5,904 bases of DNA, taken from the NCBI GenBank assembly GCA_027068245.1, contig JAMOUF010000283.1:1-5904 (forward strand), read 5' to 3'. The position numbers and the translations under genes were made by a program. This DNA is from Campylobacterales bacterium. Its GTDB lineage: Bacteria > Campylobacterota > Campylobacteria > Campylobacterales > Nitratiruptoraceae. This document shows positions 1-5,904 of the stretch, piece after piece (the first letter of the stretch is position 1; every line of letters begins with the position of its first letter). The notes beneath the pieces were generated by a model that saw nothing but the letters and a program-made list of their open reading frames with translations, ran no database searches and was not told the origin of the DNA.

Positions 1-870
1 GCTTATGCAGCTATGTTTAAAAGGGATATCGAGAGGTTTCAAAGCTCTTATGAGAGAAACAACTATCTGCCTTTGGGGTGTGCTGCACTTGCCGGAACGC
101 CTCACAATATTGACAGAGATTTCGTTGCCAAAGAGCTTGGGTTTTCCTCTCCTACCGTAAACTGTCTCGATACCGTAAGCGATAGGGATTTCGCGCTTGA
201 GATACTTTTTAATATAGCGACTATGATGATGCATATATCCAGGCTTGCCGAAGAGCTTATTTTGTGGAGCAGTTACGAATTTGGCTTCATAACCATCAGT
301 GATGAGTATGCCACCGGCAGCTCCATTATGCCACAGAAGAAAAATCCGGATGTGCCTGAACTTTTACGGGGAAAAACCGGTAGAACATATGGAAATCTAA
401 TATCGCTGCTAACAGTTATGAAAGGTCTGCCCCTGGCATATAACAAAGATATGCAAGAGGACAAAGAGGGGGTATTTGACAGCGTAAAGACTGCGAAGAT
501 ATCTTTGATTATTTTGAACGAAGTGTTAAAAACGATGAAAGTCAACGAAGAAAAAATGGAAAAAGCCGCAAAAACGGGGCATCTTACGGCTACCGATTTG
601 GCTGATTACCTGGTTGAAAAGGGGATACCTTTTAGAGAGGCCCACTTTATAACAGGCAAGGCGGTTGCACTGGCCGAATCGAAAAACAAAGATATCAGTG
701 AACTTGGATATGAGGAGCTAAAGGGTATAGATGATAGAATTGGTGAGGATGTGGAGAGATATTTAAACCTTTACAACTCGATGAATTCAAGAAACAGCCA
801 AGGTGCCACATCCACAAAACAGGTTCAGCGTCAAATAGACTATTTTGAGGATTTTTTAAGCCGGGTATAG
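1..870 (+). CDS. argH: Argininosuccinate lyase, C-terminal part (5' end outside window)
   Basis: Cytosolic lyase that splits argininosuccinate into arginine and fumarate, the last step of arginine synthesis. The frame is open from base 1, so the ATG at 13 is internal and not the start. The visible 289 residues are the C-terminal part of a family usually about 460 long; the N-terminal domain with its active-site His region is missing only because of the window edge. Seen directly: the fumarate-lyase superfamily signature [11 protein letters not shown] at fragment residues 106-116 (codons from 316), which carries the flexible catalytic serine loop; the ArgH-typical stretches [10 protein letters not shown] and DTVSDRDF before it; [10 protein letters not shown] after it; and [13 protein letters not shown] in the C-terminal domain. 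The signature distinguishes ArgH from PurB and fumarase when taken with the ArgH-specific flanks. It ends with TAG at 868-870, 45 bases before the next gene, with no convincing terminator between. No frameshift or missing key residue is visible. Confidence 0.96.
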   Translation, partial: AYAAMFKRDIERFQSSYERNNYLPLGCAALAGTPHNIDRDFVAKELGFSSPTVNCLDTVSDRDFALEILFNIATMMMHISRLAEELILWSSYEFGFITISDEYATGSSIMPQKKNPDVPELLRGKTGRTYGNLISLLTVMKGLPLAYNKDMQEDKEGVFDSVKTAKISLIILNEVLKTMKVNEEKMEKAAKTGHLTATDLADYLVEKGIPFREAHFITGKAVALAESKNKDISELGYEELKGIDDRIGEDVERYLNLYNSMNSRNSQGATSTKQVQRQIDYFEDFLSRV

Positions 871-882
871 CTTTTTGGAAAA

Positions 883-900
883 TCTTTTGATAATATTTAA
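883..900 (+). promoter_or_regulatory. Possible sigma70-type -10 element for the small coiled-coil gene
   Basis: GATAAT at 889-894 matches the TATAAT consensus at five of six positions, sits behind a T-rich run (872-888) and lies 21 bases before the ATG at 916. Campylobacterota sigma70 promoters, as known, often lack a clear -35 box and rely on T-rich upstream DNA, which fits here. AT-rich DNA gives such matches by chance, so transcription from argH by read-through is the alternative. Confidence 0.35.
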
Positions 901-915
901 ATAAAAAGGGTTGGA

Positions 916-1281
916 ATGAATTATACTCTTTCAAGGGAACTTTTCGATGAGCTGGTAAAAAAGCTTGGAAAAGAGGGGGCGGAGAAATTCGCTAATGCAA
1001 TTGAACTCTTTTTGGAAATAATACATAAAGAGGCTGATAAAGAGATAATACAAAAAAAAGAGGAATTGAAAGCCCAACTCTATAATGATTTGAGAAACGA
1101 GCTTGCAACCAAAGAGTTCGTAAGAGCTGAGATAAACGAAGTGAGAGCCGAGATAAACGAAGTGAGAGCTGAGATTCAGAAGAACAGTTTACTGTTGAAG
1201 GTATTAATTGGTATTTCCATATTTGCTCTGACCCTTTTTAATCCAAACTTTATAACGCTTATAGAAAAGATATTCAAATAG
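916..1281 (+). CDS. Small coiled-coil protein with C-terminal membrane anchor, DUF1640/CCDC90-like
   Basis: 121-residue protein of unknown function. Residues 1-35 look like a mixed helical head (SRELFDELVKKLG, GAEKFANAIE). Residues 36-90 are highly charged and predicted by eye to be a continuous coiled coil, ending in two exact heptads VRAEINE (69-75, 76-82) and a third, VRAEIQK (83-89). Residues about 92-110 (LLLKVLIGISIFALTLF) form a single hydrophobic segment, leaving a tail of about ten residues, so a tail-anchored inner-membrane protein is likely. The layout, with a TKEFV-type helix then coiled coil then one membrane span, resembles the DUF1640 (PF07798, CCDC90-like) family; this assignment is from pattern memory and is moderate. 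Start: ATG 916 with AAAGGG at 905-910, five bases upstream. It lies 45 bases after argH and converges with the HIT gene, whose end is 20 bases away. No operon partner points to a role. Confidence 0.85.
   Translation: MNYTLSRELFDELVKKLGKEGAEKFANAIELFLEIIHKEADKEIIQKKEELKAQLYNDLRNELATKEFVRAEINEVRAEINEVRAEIQKNSLLLKVLIGISIFALTLFNPNFITLIEKIFK
1120..1182 (+). repeat. 21-bp tandem repeat, about 2.5 copies, coding coiled-coil heptads
   Basis: Copy 1 (1120-1140) and copy 2 (1141-1161) differ at two positions, both third-codon changes (gta/gtg and gct/gcc), so both encode VRAEINE. Copy 3 (1162-1182) starts the same way (gtg aga gct gag at) and then diverges, encoding VRAEIQK. The unit length is a multiple of three and exactly one heptad, so gain or loss of a copy would keep both the reading frame and the coiled-coil register. 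Confidence 0.9.
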
Positions 1282-1287
1282 TTTTTG

Positions 1288-1316
1288 GTGAGGGTCAACC
1301 CTCACACATACTTTTT
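1288..1316. terminator. Hairpin at the convergent junction, possible transcription terminator
   Basis: Inverted repeat GTGAGGG (1288-1294) and CCCTCAC (1299-1305) gives a perfect 7-bp stem with a TCAA loop. It lies seven bases after the stop of the upstream plus-strand gene, and its right arm covers the TGA stop (1302-1304) of the convergent HIT gene. On the plus strand a T5 run (1312-1316) follows, but six bases after the stem, so it is not a textbook intrinsic terminator; on the minus strand no T run follows the stem. It most plausibly ends or stabilises the plus-strand transcript. Confidence 0.5.
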
Positions 1317-1661
1317 AGCCTCCTCCTCGATAGCCTGATAGGGCCAGTTTAGTTTCGCTCCGCCTAACATATGGAAATGTAGATGCATCACCTCCTGCCC
1401 TCCATCTTTTCCGTTGTTGGTTATAAGCCTGTAGCCGGTTTTATCCAACTCCAGCAGTTTCGCTACTTCCTGGATAAAAGGGGTCATTTTCGCCATAACT
1501 TCCGGCGGACAGCTTTGGAAGTTTTCGATATGCTGTTTTGGAATAATCAGGATATGAATCGGAGCCTTTGGGTTTATGTCGTGAAATGCCAGAAACTCCT
1601 CGTTTTCAAGCACTTTATTTGCAGGTATCTCTCCCTCTACGATTTTACAGAAAATACACAT
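1302..1661 (-). CDS. HIT-family (Hint-like) nucleotide-binding hydrolase
   Basis: 119-residue cytosolic histidine-triad protein. Family members bind purine nucleotides and hydrolyse AMP-amidates such as lysyl- or aminoacyl-AMP; the physiological substrate here is unknown. Seen directly: the triad H93-L-H95-F-H97 in VMHLHFHMLGG near the C-terminus, with the middle His expected to be the nucleophile; the N-terminal CIFCKIVEGEIPA typical of Hint proteins, whose C2 and C5 are a possible metal pair; and PKAPIHILIIPKQH (31-44) of the core sheet. Length is normal for Hint (110-130). Start: ATG at 1659-1661 with a strong AAGGAG site (1669-1674 on the plus strand) seven bases upstream. It is divergent from pheS across 96 bases; from memory the same HIT/pheS divergence occurs in Campylobacter jejuni. 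The link of an aminoacyl-AMP hydrolase type with a tRNA synthetase is suggestive only. Confidence 0.94.
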   Translation of the reverse strand: MCIFCKIVEGEIPANKVLENEEFLAFHDINPKAPIHILIIPKQHIENFQSCPPEVMAKMTPFIQEVAKLLELDKTGYRLITNNGKDGGQEVMHLHFHMLGGAKLNWPYQAIEEEAKKYV

Positions 1662-1684
1662 TGAAAAACTCCTTTTTTTATAAA

Positions 1685-1712
1685 TTTACTCTTAACCTTA
1701 GCTTTTTATAAT
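1685..1712 (+). promoter_or_regulatory. Candidate promoter for the pheS-pheT-aroA operon
   Basis: A perfect TATAAT at 1707-1712 follows a T5 run, with a weak -35-like TTTACT (1685-1690, four of six) 16 bases upstream. Transcription would start near 1719 and give a leader of about 40 bases. A second, poorer box, TATACT (1719-1724), could serve instead. The leader holds no Phe-rich leader peptide and no attenuator-like hairpin pair, unlike the pheM-led operon of E. coli. Confidence 0.5.
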
Positions 1713-1716
1713 CAAT

Positions 1717-1722
1717 ATTATA
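1717..1722 (-). promoter_or_regulatory. Candidate -10 box for the HIT gene
   Basis: The minus strand reads a perfect TATAAT here (ATTATA on the plus strand), giving a start point near 1710 and a leader of roughly 50 bases before the HIT ATG. No good -35 hexamer is seen about 17 bases upstream. The box lies four bases from the opposing plus-strand TATAAT. Confidence 0.45.
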
Positions 1723-1746
1723 CTATCATACAAAAAAAATTCCCAC

Positions 1747-1760
1747 AGGGGCGAGTATTG
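1747..1760 (+). promoter_or_regulatory. Ribosome binding site that fixes a TTG start for pheS
   Basis: AGGGG at 1747-1751 lies six bases before the TTG codon at 1758-1760. The pheS frame holds no ATG, GTG or other TTG between 1680 and 1758, so TTG is the only reasonable start. The protein then begins with a ten-residue lead up to ERLEK, matching my memory of the Helicobacter PheS N-terminus. Confidence 0.8.
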
Positions 1761-2750
1761 GAACAGTGGCAAGAGAGATTGGAAAAAAGCGGGTCGTTGG
1801 AGGAGCTGGAAAACTTAAGGATTGAGATTTTCGGCAAGAAGGGTTTTTTCGCAAAAGAGTTCGAGAAACTGAAAACTCTTCCAAAAGAGGAGAAACCCAG
1901 GGTTGCAAAAGAGCTTAATATCGCCAAAGAGAGGCTTTTTAAAGCGTTACAGGCAAAAAAAGACAAACTTTTGGCAAAGGAGATAGAAAAAAAGCTCAAA
2001 TCCGAAAGTATCGATGTCTCTTTATACAGTCCAAAAGGTTTTAAAGGGGCTTACCATCCTGTAAACCATACGATGGATAAAATCATAGAGTATTTCATAT
2101 CTTTGAACTACTCCATCGAGACCGGGCCGTTGGTGGAGGACGACTTTTACAATTTCGAAGCACTGAACCTGCCAAAATACCATCCTGCCAGAGATATGCA
2201 AGATACATTCTATTTCAAAGACGGCAAACTTTTAAGGACCCATACATCCCCGGTTCAGATAAGAACTATGCAAAAAGAGCGCCCACCTATTAGAATGATA
2301 AGTCCGGGAGCCGTGTTTAGAAGGGATTACGATTTGACCCATACGCCTATGTTTCATCAGGTAGAGGGGCTTGTGGTGGATGAGAAGGGAAAGGTAAGTT
2401 TCGCAAATCTGAAATTTATCCTCGAAGATTTTCTCCACTATATGTTTGGGGATGTGAAAGTGCGTTTCAGGCCCAGCTTTTTCCCTTTTACCGAGCCCAG
2501 TGCGGAGGTGGATATCAGCTGTATCTTCTGCAAAGGCGAGGGGTGCAGAGTATGTTCTCATACCGGCTGGCTGGAGGTTTTGGGCTGCGGTATGGTAGAC
2601 CCCAACGTTTTTGAGGCCGTAGGATACAAGGATGTCAGCGGTTACGCTTTTGGCCTGGGAGTGGAAAGGTTTGCGATGCTTATCCATCAAATACCCGATT
2701 TAAGGGTGCTTTTTGAAGGGGATATAAGGTTATTGGAGCAGTTTAGATGA
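1758..2750 (+). CDS. pheS: Phenylalanyl-tRNA synthetase alpha subunit
   Basis: Catalytic subunit of the cytosolic alpha2beta2 class II synthetase that charges tRNA-Phe. At 330 residues it is the usual length (E. coli about 327). Residues 1-85 form the N-terminal helical coiled-coil arm that contacts tRNA. The catalytic core follows: motif 1 around [14 protein letters not shown] (100-113), the [11 protein letters not shown] segment (142-152), motif 2 with FRRD (187-190) and [11 protein letters not shown] (194-204), and motif 3 [10 protein letters not shown] (299-308). A297 in SGYAFG matches E. coli Ala294, which shapes the Phe pocket, so normal substrate choice is expected. An insert absent from the E. 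coli protein carries C255-x2-C258-x4-C263-x2-C266, a possible zinc knuckle. Translation starts at TTG 1758, with no upstream alternative. The TGA stop overlaps the pheT ATG by ATGA, implying translational coupling and a 1:1 subunit supply. Confidence 0.97.
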   Translation: MEQWQERLEKSGSLEELENLRIEIFGKKGFFAKEFEKLKTLPKEEKPRVAKELNIAKERLFKALQAKKDKLLAKEIEKKLKSESIDVSLYSPKGFKGAYHPVNHTMDKIIEYFISLNYSIETGPLVEDDFYNFEALNLPKYHPARDMQDTFYFKDGKLLRTHTSPVQIRTMQKERPPIRMISPGAVFRRDYDLTHTPMFHQVEGLVVDEKGKVSFANLKFILEDFLHYMFGDVKVRFRPSFFPFTEPSAEVDISCIFCKGEGCRVCSHTGWLEVLGCGMVDPNVFEAVGYKDVSGYAFGLGVERFAMLIHQIPDLRVLFEGDIRLLEQFR

Positions 2751-5050
2751 TAGTTACGAAAAATTGGTTGAACGAATGGGTTGATTTAAGCGACAAAAAT
2801 ATTGATGAAATTCTCGAAACCCTCAATAAAATAGGGCTTGAAGTGGCGGAGCACAGAAAACTCGTAGCTCCGGACAATGTTGTTGTGGGAAAGGTCGTTA
2901 GCTGTCAAAAACATCCGGATGCTGATAAGCTAAACCTTTGCCAGGTGGATGTGGGCGAAGAGAGGCTACAGATAGTCTGTGGCGCAAAAAACGTTAAAGA
3001 GGCACAGTATGTGGCCGTAGCCAAGGTTGGAGCCACGCTGCCGGGAGATTTTAAAATAAAACCCGCAAAATTAAGAGGCGTGGAGAGCCTGGGGATGATA
3101 TGCTCCAGCAACGAGCTTGGTTTTGAAAAGATGGAAAACGGGATAATGGTTCTCGATGAGAGCGTGGGAGAGCTCGAACCCGGAAAGAAACTGAGCGAAT
3201 ATCCACTGTTTAACGACGATTTGATTGAGATAGAGCTTACGGCTAACAGGGGGGACTGCCTTAGCGTTTTGGGAATAGCCAGAGAACTTGCGGCGGCTTT
3301 TGGCAAAAGGTTGAAAAATATAAACATTGAAGAGGACTCCTCTTTGAAACTTGGAATAGGTAGGGTCTTGAAGCTAAATGCTTCGAACAATCTTGAATCC
3401 TCCGTAAAATACAAAGTGACGCAAAAAGAGCATTTCTATCTACCTTTTTTAGTCAGGTTCAGACTGGCTTTGGCAAAAGAGCTCTTTGAAAACGCTTATG
3501 AAGCTTTCGGTTTTTATGTCACATACTCTACCGGTGTGATTACCAGAATATACGATTTCAACTTTTTTGACGGCCAGATAGAGCTGAAAAAGGATGAGCT
3601 GGACTACGATGCGGTATATGGAAACAAAAAGGCCTCGGTCATAGGGGTTATCCAGTATGAGGAGTCAAAGGGCAGGGGTGATAGAACCATAGTCGAGTTT
3701 AGTTACATAGACCCCAAAACCATCTCGAAAAAGATGTTTCAGAAAAAGATAGAGAGTGACTGGGCCTTCTACAGAAGCAGCAGAGGCAGCGAGCCCAGAC
3801 TCGATATAGGTAAAAATTTTCTTATATATCTTTACCAAAAGCTCTTTGAGGATTACAGTATCTATGAGGGCTCTTTGGAGGCTGTAAAAGAGATAGAGAA
3901 AGAGGCCATCAAAATCAACCTGGATGAGATAGACGCGCTCATAGGACAAAAAATCGACAGGGGGCTTATAGTAGATATTCTAAAAGCCCTCGGTTTTGAG
4001 ATACTCAGCGTGGATGAGGAGTTTATGATTGTCAAAACCCCCGTTTTCAGGCACGATATAGAAAATATTCAAGATGTGGCCGAGGAGATACTCAGAATAT
4101 ATGGCATAGACAATATAGAGTCCAAGGCGTTGAGGTTCGAGGAGAAAAACCGCTTGAACAGGGCGTATGAAAATTTTCTGGCAAAAAAGGAGATAAAGGC
4201 CTTTTCCATAGCCAACGGATATTTCGAGACCATTGGTTTCGTCTTTACCTCAAAAGAGTTTCTGGAAAAATATGGCTTTAAAACCATCAAAGAGGACAAA
4301 GAGCTTGTAAATCCGATAACGAGCGAATTGAATACTTTAAGAACCTCTTTGATACCCACTCTTATCGAGCAGACGCGCAACAATATAAAAAACGGGGCGA
4401 AAAGGGTGAAACTTTTCGAGATAGGAACGGTGTTTGATGAGGAGAGGGCGGAAAAAGAGGTTTTCGGCGGAATTTTCTGTGGAACCAAAGAGGTGGATAC
4501 GATAGTCAACAAGGGGAAACCCTCTATGGTGGAATTTGGCGATGTTGTAAGGGATTTGGCCGATATTTTAGGAGATTTCGACCTGGTAAAAAGCGCTCCC
4601 AAACATTCGATATGCCATCCGTATCAGTGTGCCGATATAGTGAAAGAGGGCCAAAGAGTTGGCTATGTGGCAAAGATAGACCCGAGGGCCCAGGAGGAGC
4701 TGGATCTGTATGAGGGATTTATATTTGAGATTGATTTTGACAAAATACAAAAGCCATATCCCAAATTCAGAAAGTTTTCCATATATCAACGCTCCTTCAA
4801 AGATTTAAGCGTCGTCGTTGACAAGGATTTGAGTTTCGAGGATATCAAAAAAACCCTCTCTGTGCCAAAAGAGATTAAAAATTTCTATCCGGTGGATATA
4901 TATGAAGATGAAAAGCTTGGTGACAAAAAAAGTCTTACACTCAGATTTGCTGTTCAGTCCGATGAGAAGACGCTGACGGAAGAGGAGATAGGCTCTATAA
5001 TCAATAGCGTTTTAAAAAGCCTTGAAAAGATTGGAGCGAAACTAAGATGA
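2747..5050 (+). CDS. pheT: Phenylalanyl-tRNA synthetase beta subunit, with a degenerate editing domain
   Basis: Non-catalytic partner of PheS that binds tRNA-Phe. At 767 residues it is slightly shorter than E. coli PheT (about 795). Domains in order: N-terminal segment 1-38; OB-fold tRNA-binding domain about 39-147 ([21 protein letters not shown]); the conserved [18 protein letters not shown] (163-180); B3/B4 editing domain about 215-365; B5 domain about 385-455 ([20 protein letters not shown]); the catalytic-like core about 465-670 ([16 protein letters not shown] at 522-537, LFEIGTVF at 556-563); and the C-terminal anticodon-binding FDX-ACB domain about 676-767. The B3/B4 domain keeps its size but not its usual editing residues (see findings). 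GGAG at 2735-2738 lies eight bases before the ATG, inside the end of pheS. The gene overlaps pheS and aroA by ATGA at each end, so the three are almost certainly one operon. Confidence 0.97.
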   Translation: MIVTKNWLNEWVDLSDKNIDEILETLNKIGLEVAEHRKLVAPDNVVVGKVVSCQKHPDADKLNLCQVDVGEERLQIVCGAKNVKEAQYVAVAKVGATLPGDFKIKPAKLRGVESLGMICSSNELGFEKMENGIMVLDESVGELEPGKKLSEYPLFNDDLIEIELTANRGDCLSVLGIARELAAAFGKRLKNINIEEDSSLKLGIGRVLKLNASNNLESSVKYKVTQKEHFYLPFLVRFRLALAKELFENAYEAFGFYVTYSTGVITRIYDFNFFDGQIELKKDELDYDAVYGNKKASVIGVIQYEESKGRGDRTIVEFSYIDPKTISKKMFQKKIESDWAFYRSSRGSEPRLDIGKNFLIYLYQKLFEDYSIYEGSLEAVKEIEKEAIKINLDEIDALIGQKIDRGLIVDILKALGFEILSVDEEFMIVKTPVFRHDIENIQDVAEEILRIYGIDNIESKALRFEEKNRLNRAYENFLAKKEIKAFSIANGYFETIGFVFTSKEFLEKYGFKTIKEDKELVNPITSELNTLRTSLIPTLIEQTRNNIKNGAKRVKLFEIGTVFDEERAEKEVFGGIFCGTKEVDTIVNKGKPSMVEFGDVVRDLADILGDFDLVKSAPKHSICHPYQCADIVKEGQRVGYVAKIDPRAQEELDLYEGFIFEIDFDKIQKPYPKFRKFSIYQRSFKDLSVVVDKDLSFEDIKKTLSVPKEIKNFYPVDIYEDEKLGDKKSLTLRFAVQSDEKTLTEEEIGSIINSVLKSLEKIGAKLR

Positions 5051-5904
5051 GTTTTATAGAAGTCAAACCCGCAAAAAGATTCGACATAGAGATAGACGAG
5101 ATTGCCCCGGATAAATCCATTTCACACAGGGCCGCCATGTTTTCCCTGCTAAGTGACAGGCCTTCCAAAATCAGAAACTTTTTAAGAGGCGAAGATACCT
5201 TGAATACCCTCAAAATAGTAAAAAAACTGGGTGCGAGGATAGATGATGGCGAGGAGATAACTATCACGCCCCCAAGTGAGATTTCGGAGGCCGAGGATGT
5301 TTTGGACTGCGGCAACAGCGGGACGGGTATGAGGCTTTTTTGCGGCCTTTTAAGCTCGGCCCGGGGTTTTTTTGTCTTGAGCGGAGACAGATACCTAAGA
5401 AGCAGGCCTATGGCGAGAGTGGCGAAACCTTTAAAGGAGATAGGTGCCAAAATAGATGGCCGTGAAAATGGAAACAAAGCCCCTTTGGCTATAAGAGGCT
5501 CGAAACTCAAACCCTTTACATACAAAAGCACGGTAGCCTCCGCACAGGTAAAAAGCGCGATGATTCTGGCGGCATTGAGAGCCGATGGCAAAAGCTCCTA
5601 CGAAGAGCCGGAGCTTAGCCGGGACCACAGTGAGCGGATGTTGAAGGGAATGGGAGCGAAGCTTGAGACAAAAATCACCGATGAGGGTTACGAGGTGGTT
5701 ATAGAGCCCCTTGAAAAACCCCTGGAGCCTTTGGATATAACTGTTCCGGCCGACCCCTCGAGCGCTTTTTTCTTTGCGGTAGCCGCAGCGATTGTCCCAA
5801 AAAGCCGAGTAGTGCTAAAAAACCTTACCCTAAACCCTACCCGGATAGAGGCTTACAATGTTTTAAAAAGAATGGGGGCCAGGGTGGAGTTTATAGAAAA
5901 AGAG
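5047..5904 (+). CDS. aroA: EPSP synthase (3-phosphoshikimate 1-carboxyvinyltransferase), N-terminal part
   Basis: Sixth step of the shikimate pathway: joins PEP to shikimate-3-phosphate to give EPSP, on the way to chorismate and aromatic amino acids. The open frame runs off the right edge; 286 of an expected 425-430 residues are visible. Seen: DKSISHR (22-28), which binds both substrates; [12 protein letters not shown] (87-98), the PEP and phosphate loop; SRPMARV (119-125); SAQVKSA (165-171); RDHSE (192-196); DPSSA (236-240), matching DASSA of E. coli; and NPTR (263-266). The catalytic Asp corresponding to E. coli D313 lies beyond the window. Start ATG 5047 overlaps the pheT stop by ATGA, with GGAG (5033-5036) ten bases upstream. 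The motif set is closer to class II than to the E. coli class I enzyme. It lies in the operon with the tRNA-Phe synthetase genes. No frame break is seen. Confidence 0.97.
   Translation, partial: MSFIEVKPAKRFDIEIDEIAPDKSISHRAAMFSLLSDRPSKIRNFLRGEDTLNTLKIVKKLGARIDDGEEITITPPSEISEAEDVLDCGNSGTGMRLFCGLLSSARGFFVLSGDRYLRSRPMARVAKPLKEIGAKIDGRENGNKAPLAIRGSKLKPFTYKSTVASAQVKSAMILAALRADGKSSYEEPELSRDHSERMLKGMGAKLETKITDEGYEVVIEPLEKPLEPLDITVPADPSSAFFFAVAAAIVPKSRVVLKNLTLNPTRIEAYNVLKRMGARVEFIEKE

Noticed and set aside
858..876. Possible terminator after argH (AAGC...GCTT followed by T run)
   Set aside because: Only four base pairs with an eight-base loop spanning the stop codon; too weak to call.
1383..1664. 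93-residue plus-strand frame opposite the HIT gene
   Set aside because: The minus-strand HIT protein has an intact triad, a good ribosome binding site and family length; the plus-strand frame is its shadow.
1732..1739. A8 run in the pheS leader as a phase-variable tract
   Set aside because: It lies between the promoter and the ribosome binding site of an essential gene, outside any reading frame; AT-rich background explains it.
1741..1751. Small CCC-ACA-GGG stem covering the pheS ribosome binding site
   Set aside because: Three base pairs plus a wobble pair and a three-base loop would be too unstable to control initiation, especially in a warm-growing organism.
1719..1757. Phe leader peptide and attenuator before pheS, as in E. 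coli pheM
   Set aside because: The leader is about 40 bases, holds no start codon followed by Phe codons, and has no pair of competing hairpins.
2232..2690. 152-residue open frame on the minus strand inside pheS
   Set aside because: Antisense shadow of a strongly conserved gene; its translation shows no recognisable domain. The same holds for the other minus-strand frames inside argH, pheT and aroA (for example 2905-3414, 4069-4602, 5001-5591).
1..5904. Mobile element, CRISPR, toxin-antitoxin, defence system, tRNA or rRNA
   Set aside because: Read on both strands; nearly all sequence is explained by housekeeping genes. No transposase, regularly spaced repeats, terminal inverted repeats or cloverleaf pattern seen.

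Overview
The window is a stretch of housekeeping chromosome that looks like Campylobacterota (formerly Epsilonproteobacteria). The gene order, the PheS and PheT sequence style and the four-cysteine insert in PheS all fit that group. Arginine is coded mostly by AGA/AGG (15 of 21 codons counted in the aroA fragment) and isoleucine often by ATA (13 of 21), and the proteins are rich in Lys and Glu. This is compatible with a thermophilic or vent-dwelling member, but genus and lifestyle are inference.

Layout: (1) 1-870, the C-terminal two thirds of argH (argininosuccinate lyase), cut by the left window edge. (2) 916-1281, a small coiled-coil protein with one C-terminal membrane segment, resembling the DUF1640/CCDC90 type, with an in-frame 21-bp tandem repeat coding heptads. 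(3) 1302-1661 on the minus strand, a HIT-family (Hint-like) nucleotide-binding protein, convergent with gene 2. A hairpin lies at their 3' junction. (4) 1662-1757, a short divergent promoter region with interlocking TATAAT boxes on opposite strands. (5) 1758-5904+, a tightly packed operon pheS-pheT-aroA in which both junctions are ATGA stop/start overlaps; aroA is cut by the right edge.

PheS and PheT form the alpha2beta2 phenylalanyl-tRNA synthetase. AroA makes EPSP in the shikimate pathway, which leads to chorismate and so to phenylalanine. The operon therefore pairs a step in making Phe with the enzyme that charges it onto tRNA. ArgH completes arginine synthesis. From memory, Campylobacter jejuni has the same pheS-pheT-aroA block followed by ispH and rpsA, with a divergent HIT gene, so those two genes are expected just past the right edge.

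I found no mobile element, CRISPR array, RNA gene, phage gene or defence system, and no clearly undescribed system. The points most worth checking are the degenerate editing site in PheT, the class II-like motifs in AroA, the heptad-coding tandem repeat, and the overlapping divergent promoters.
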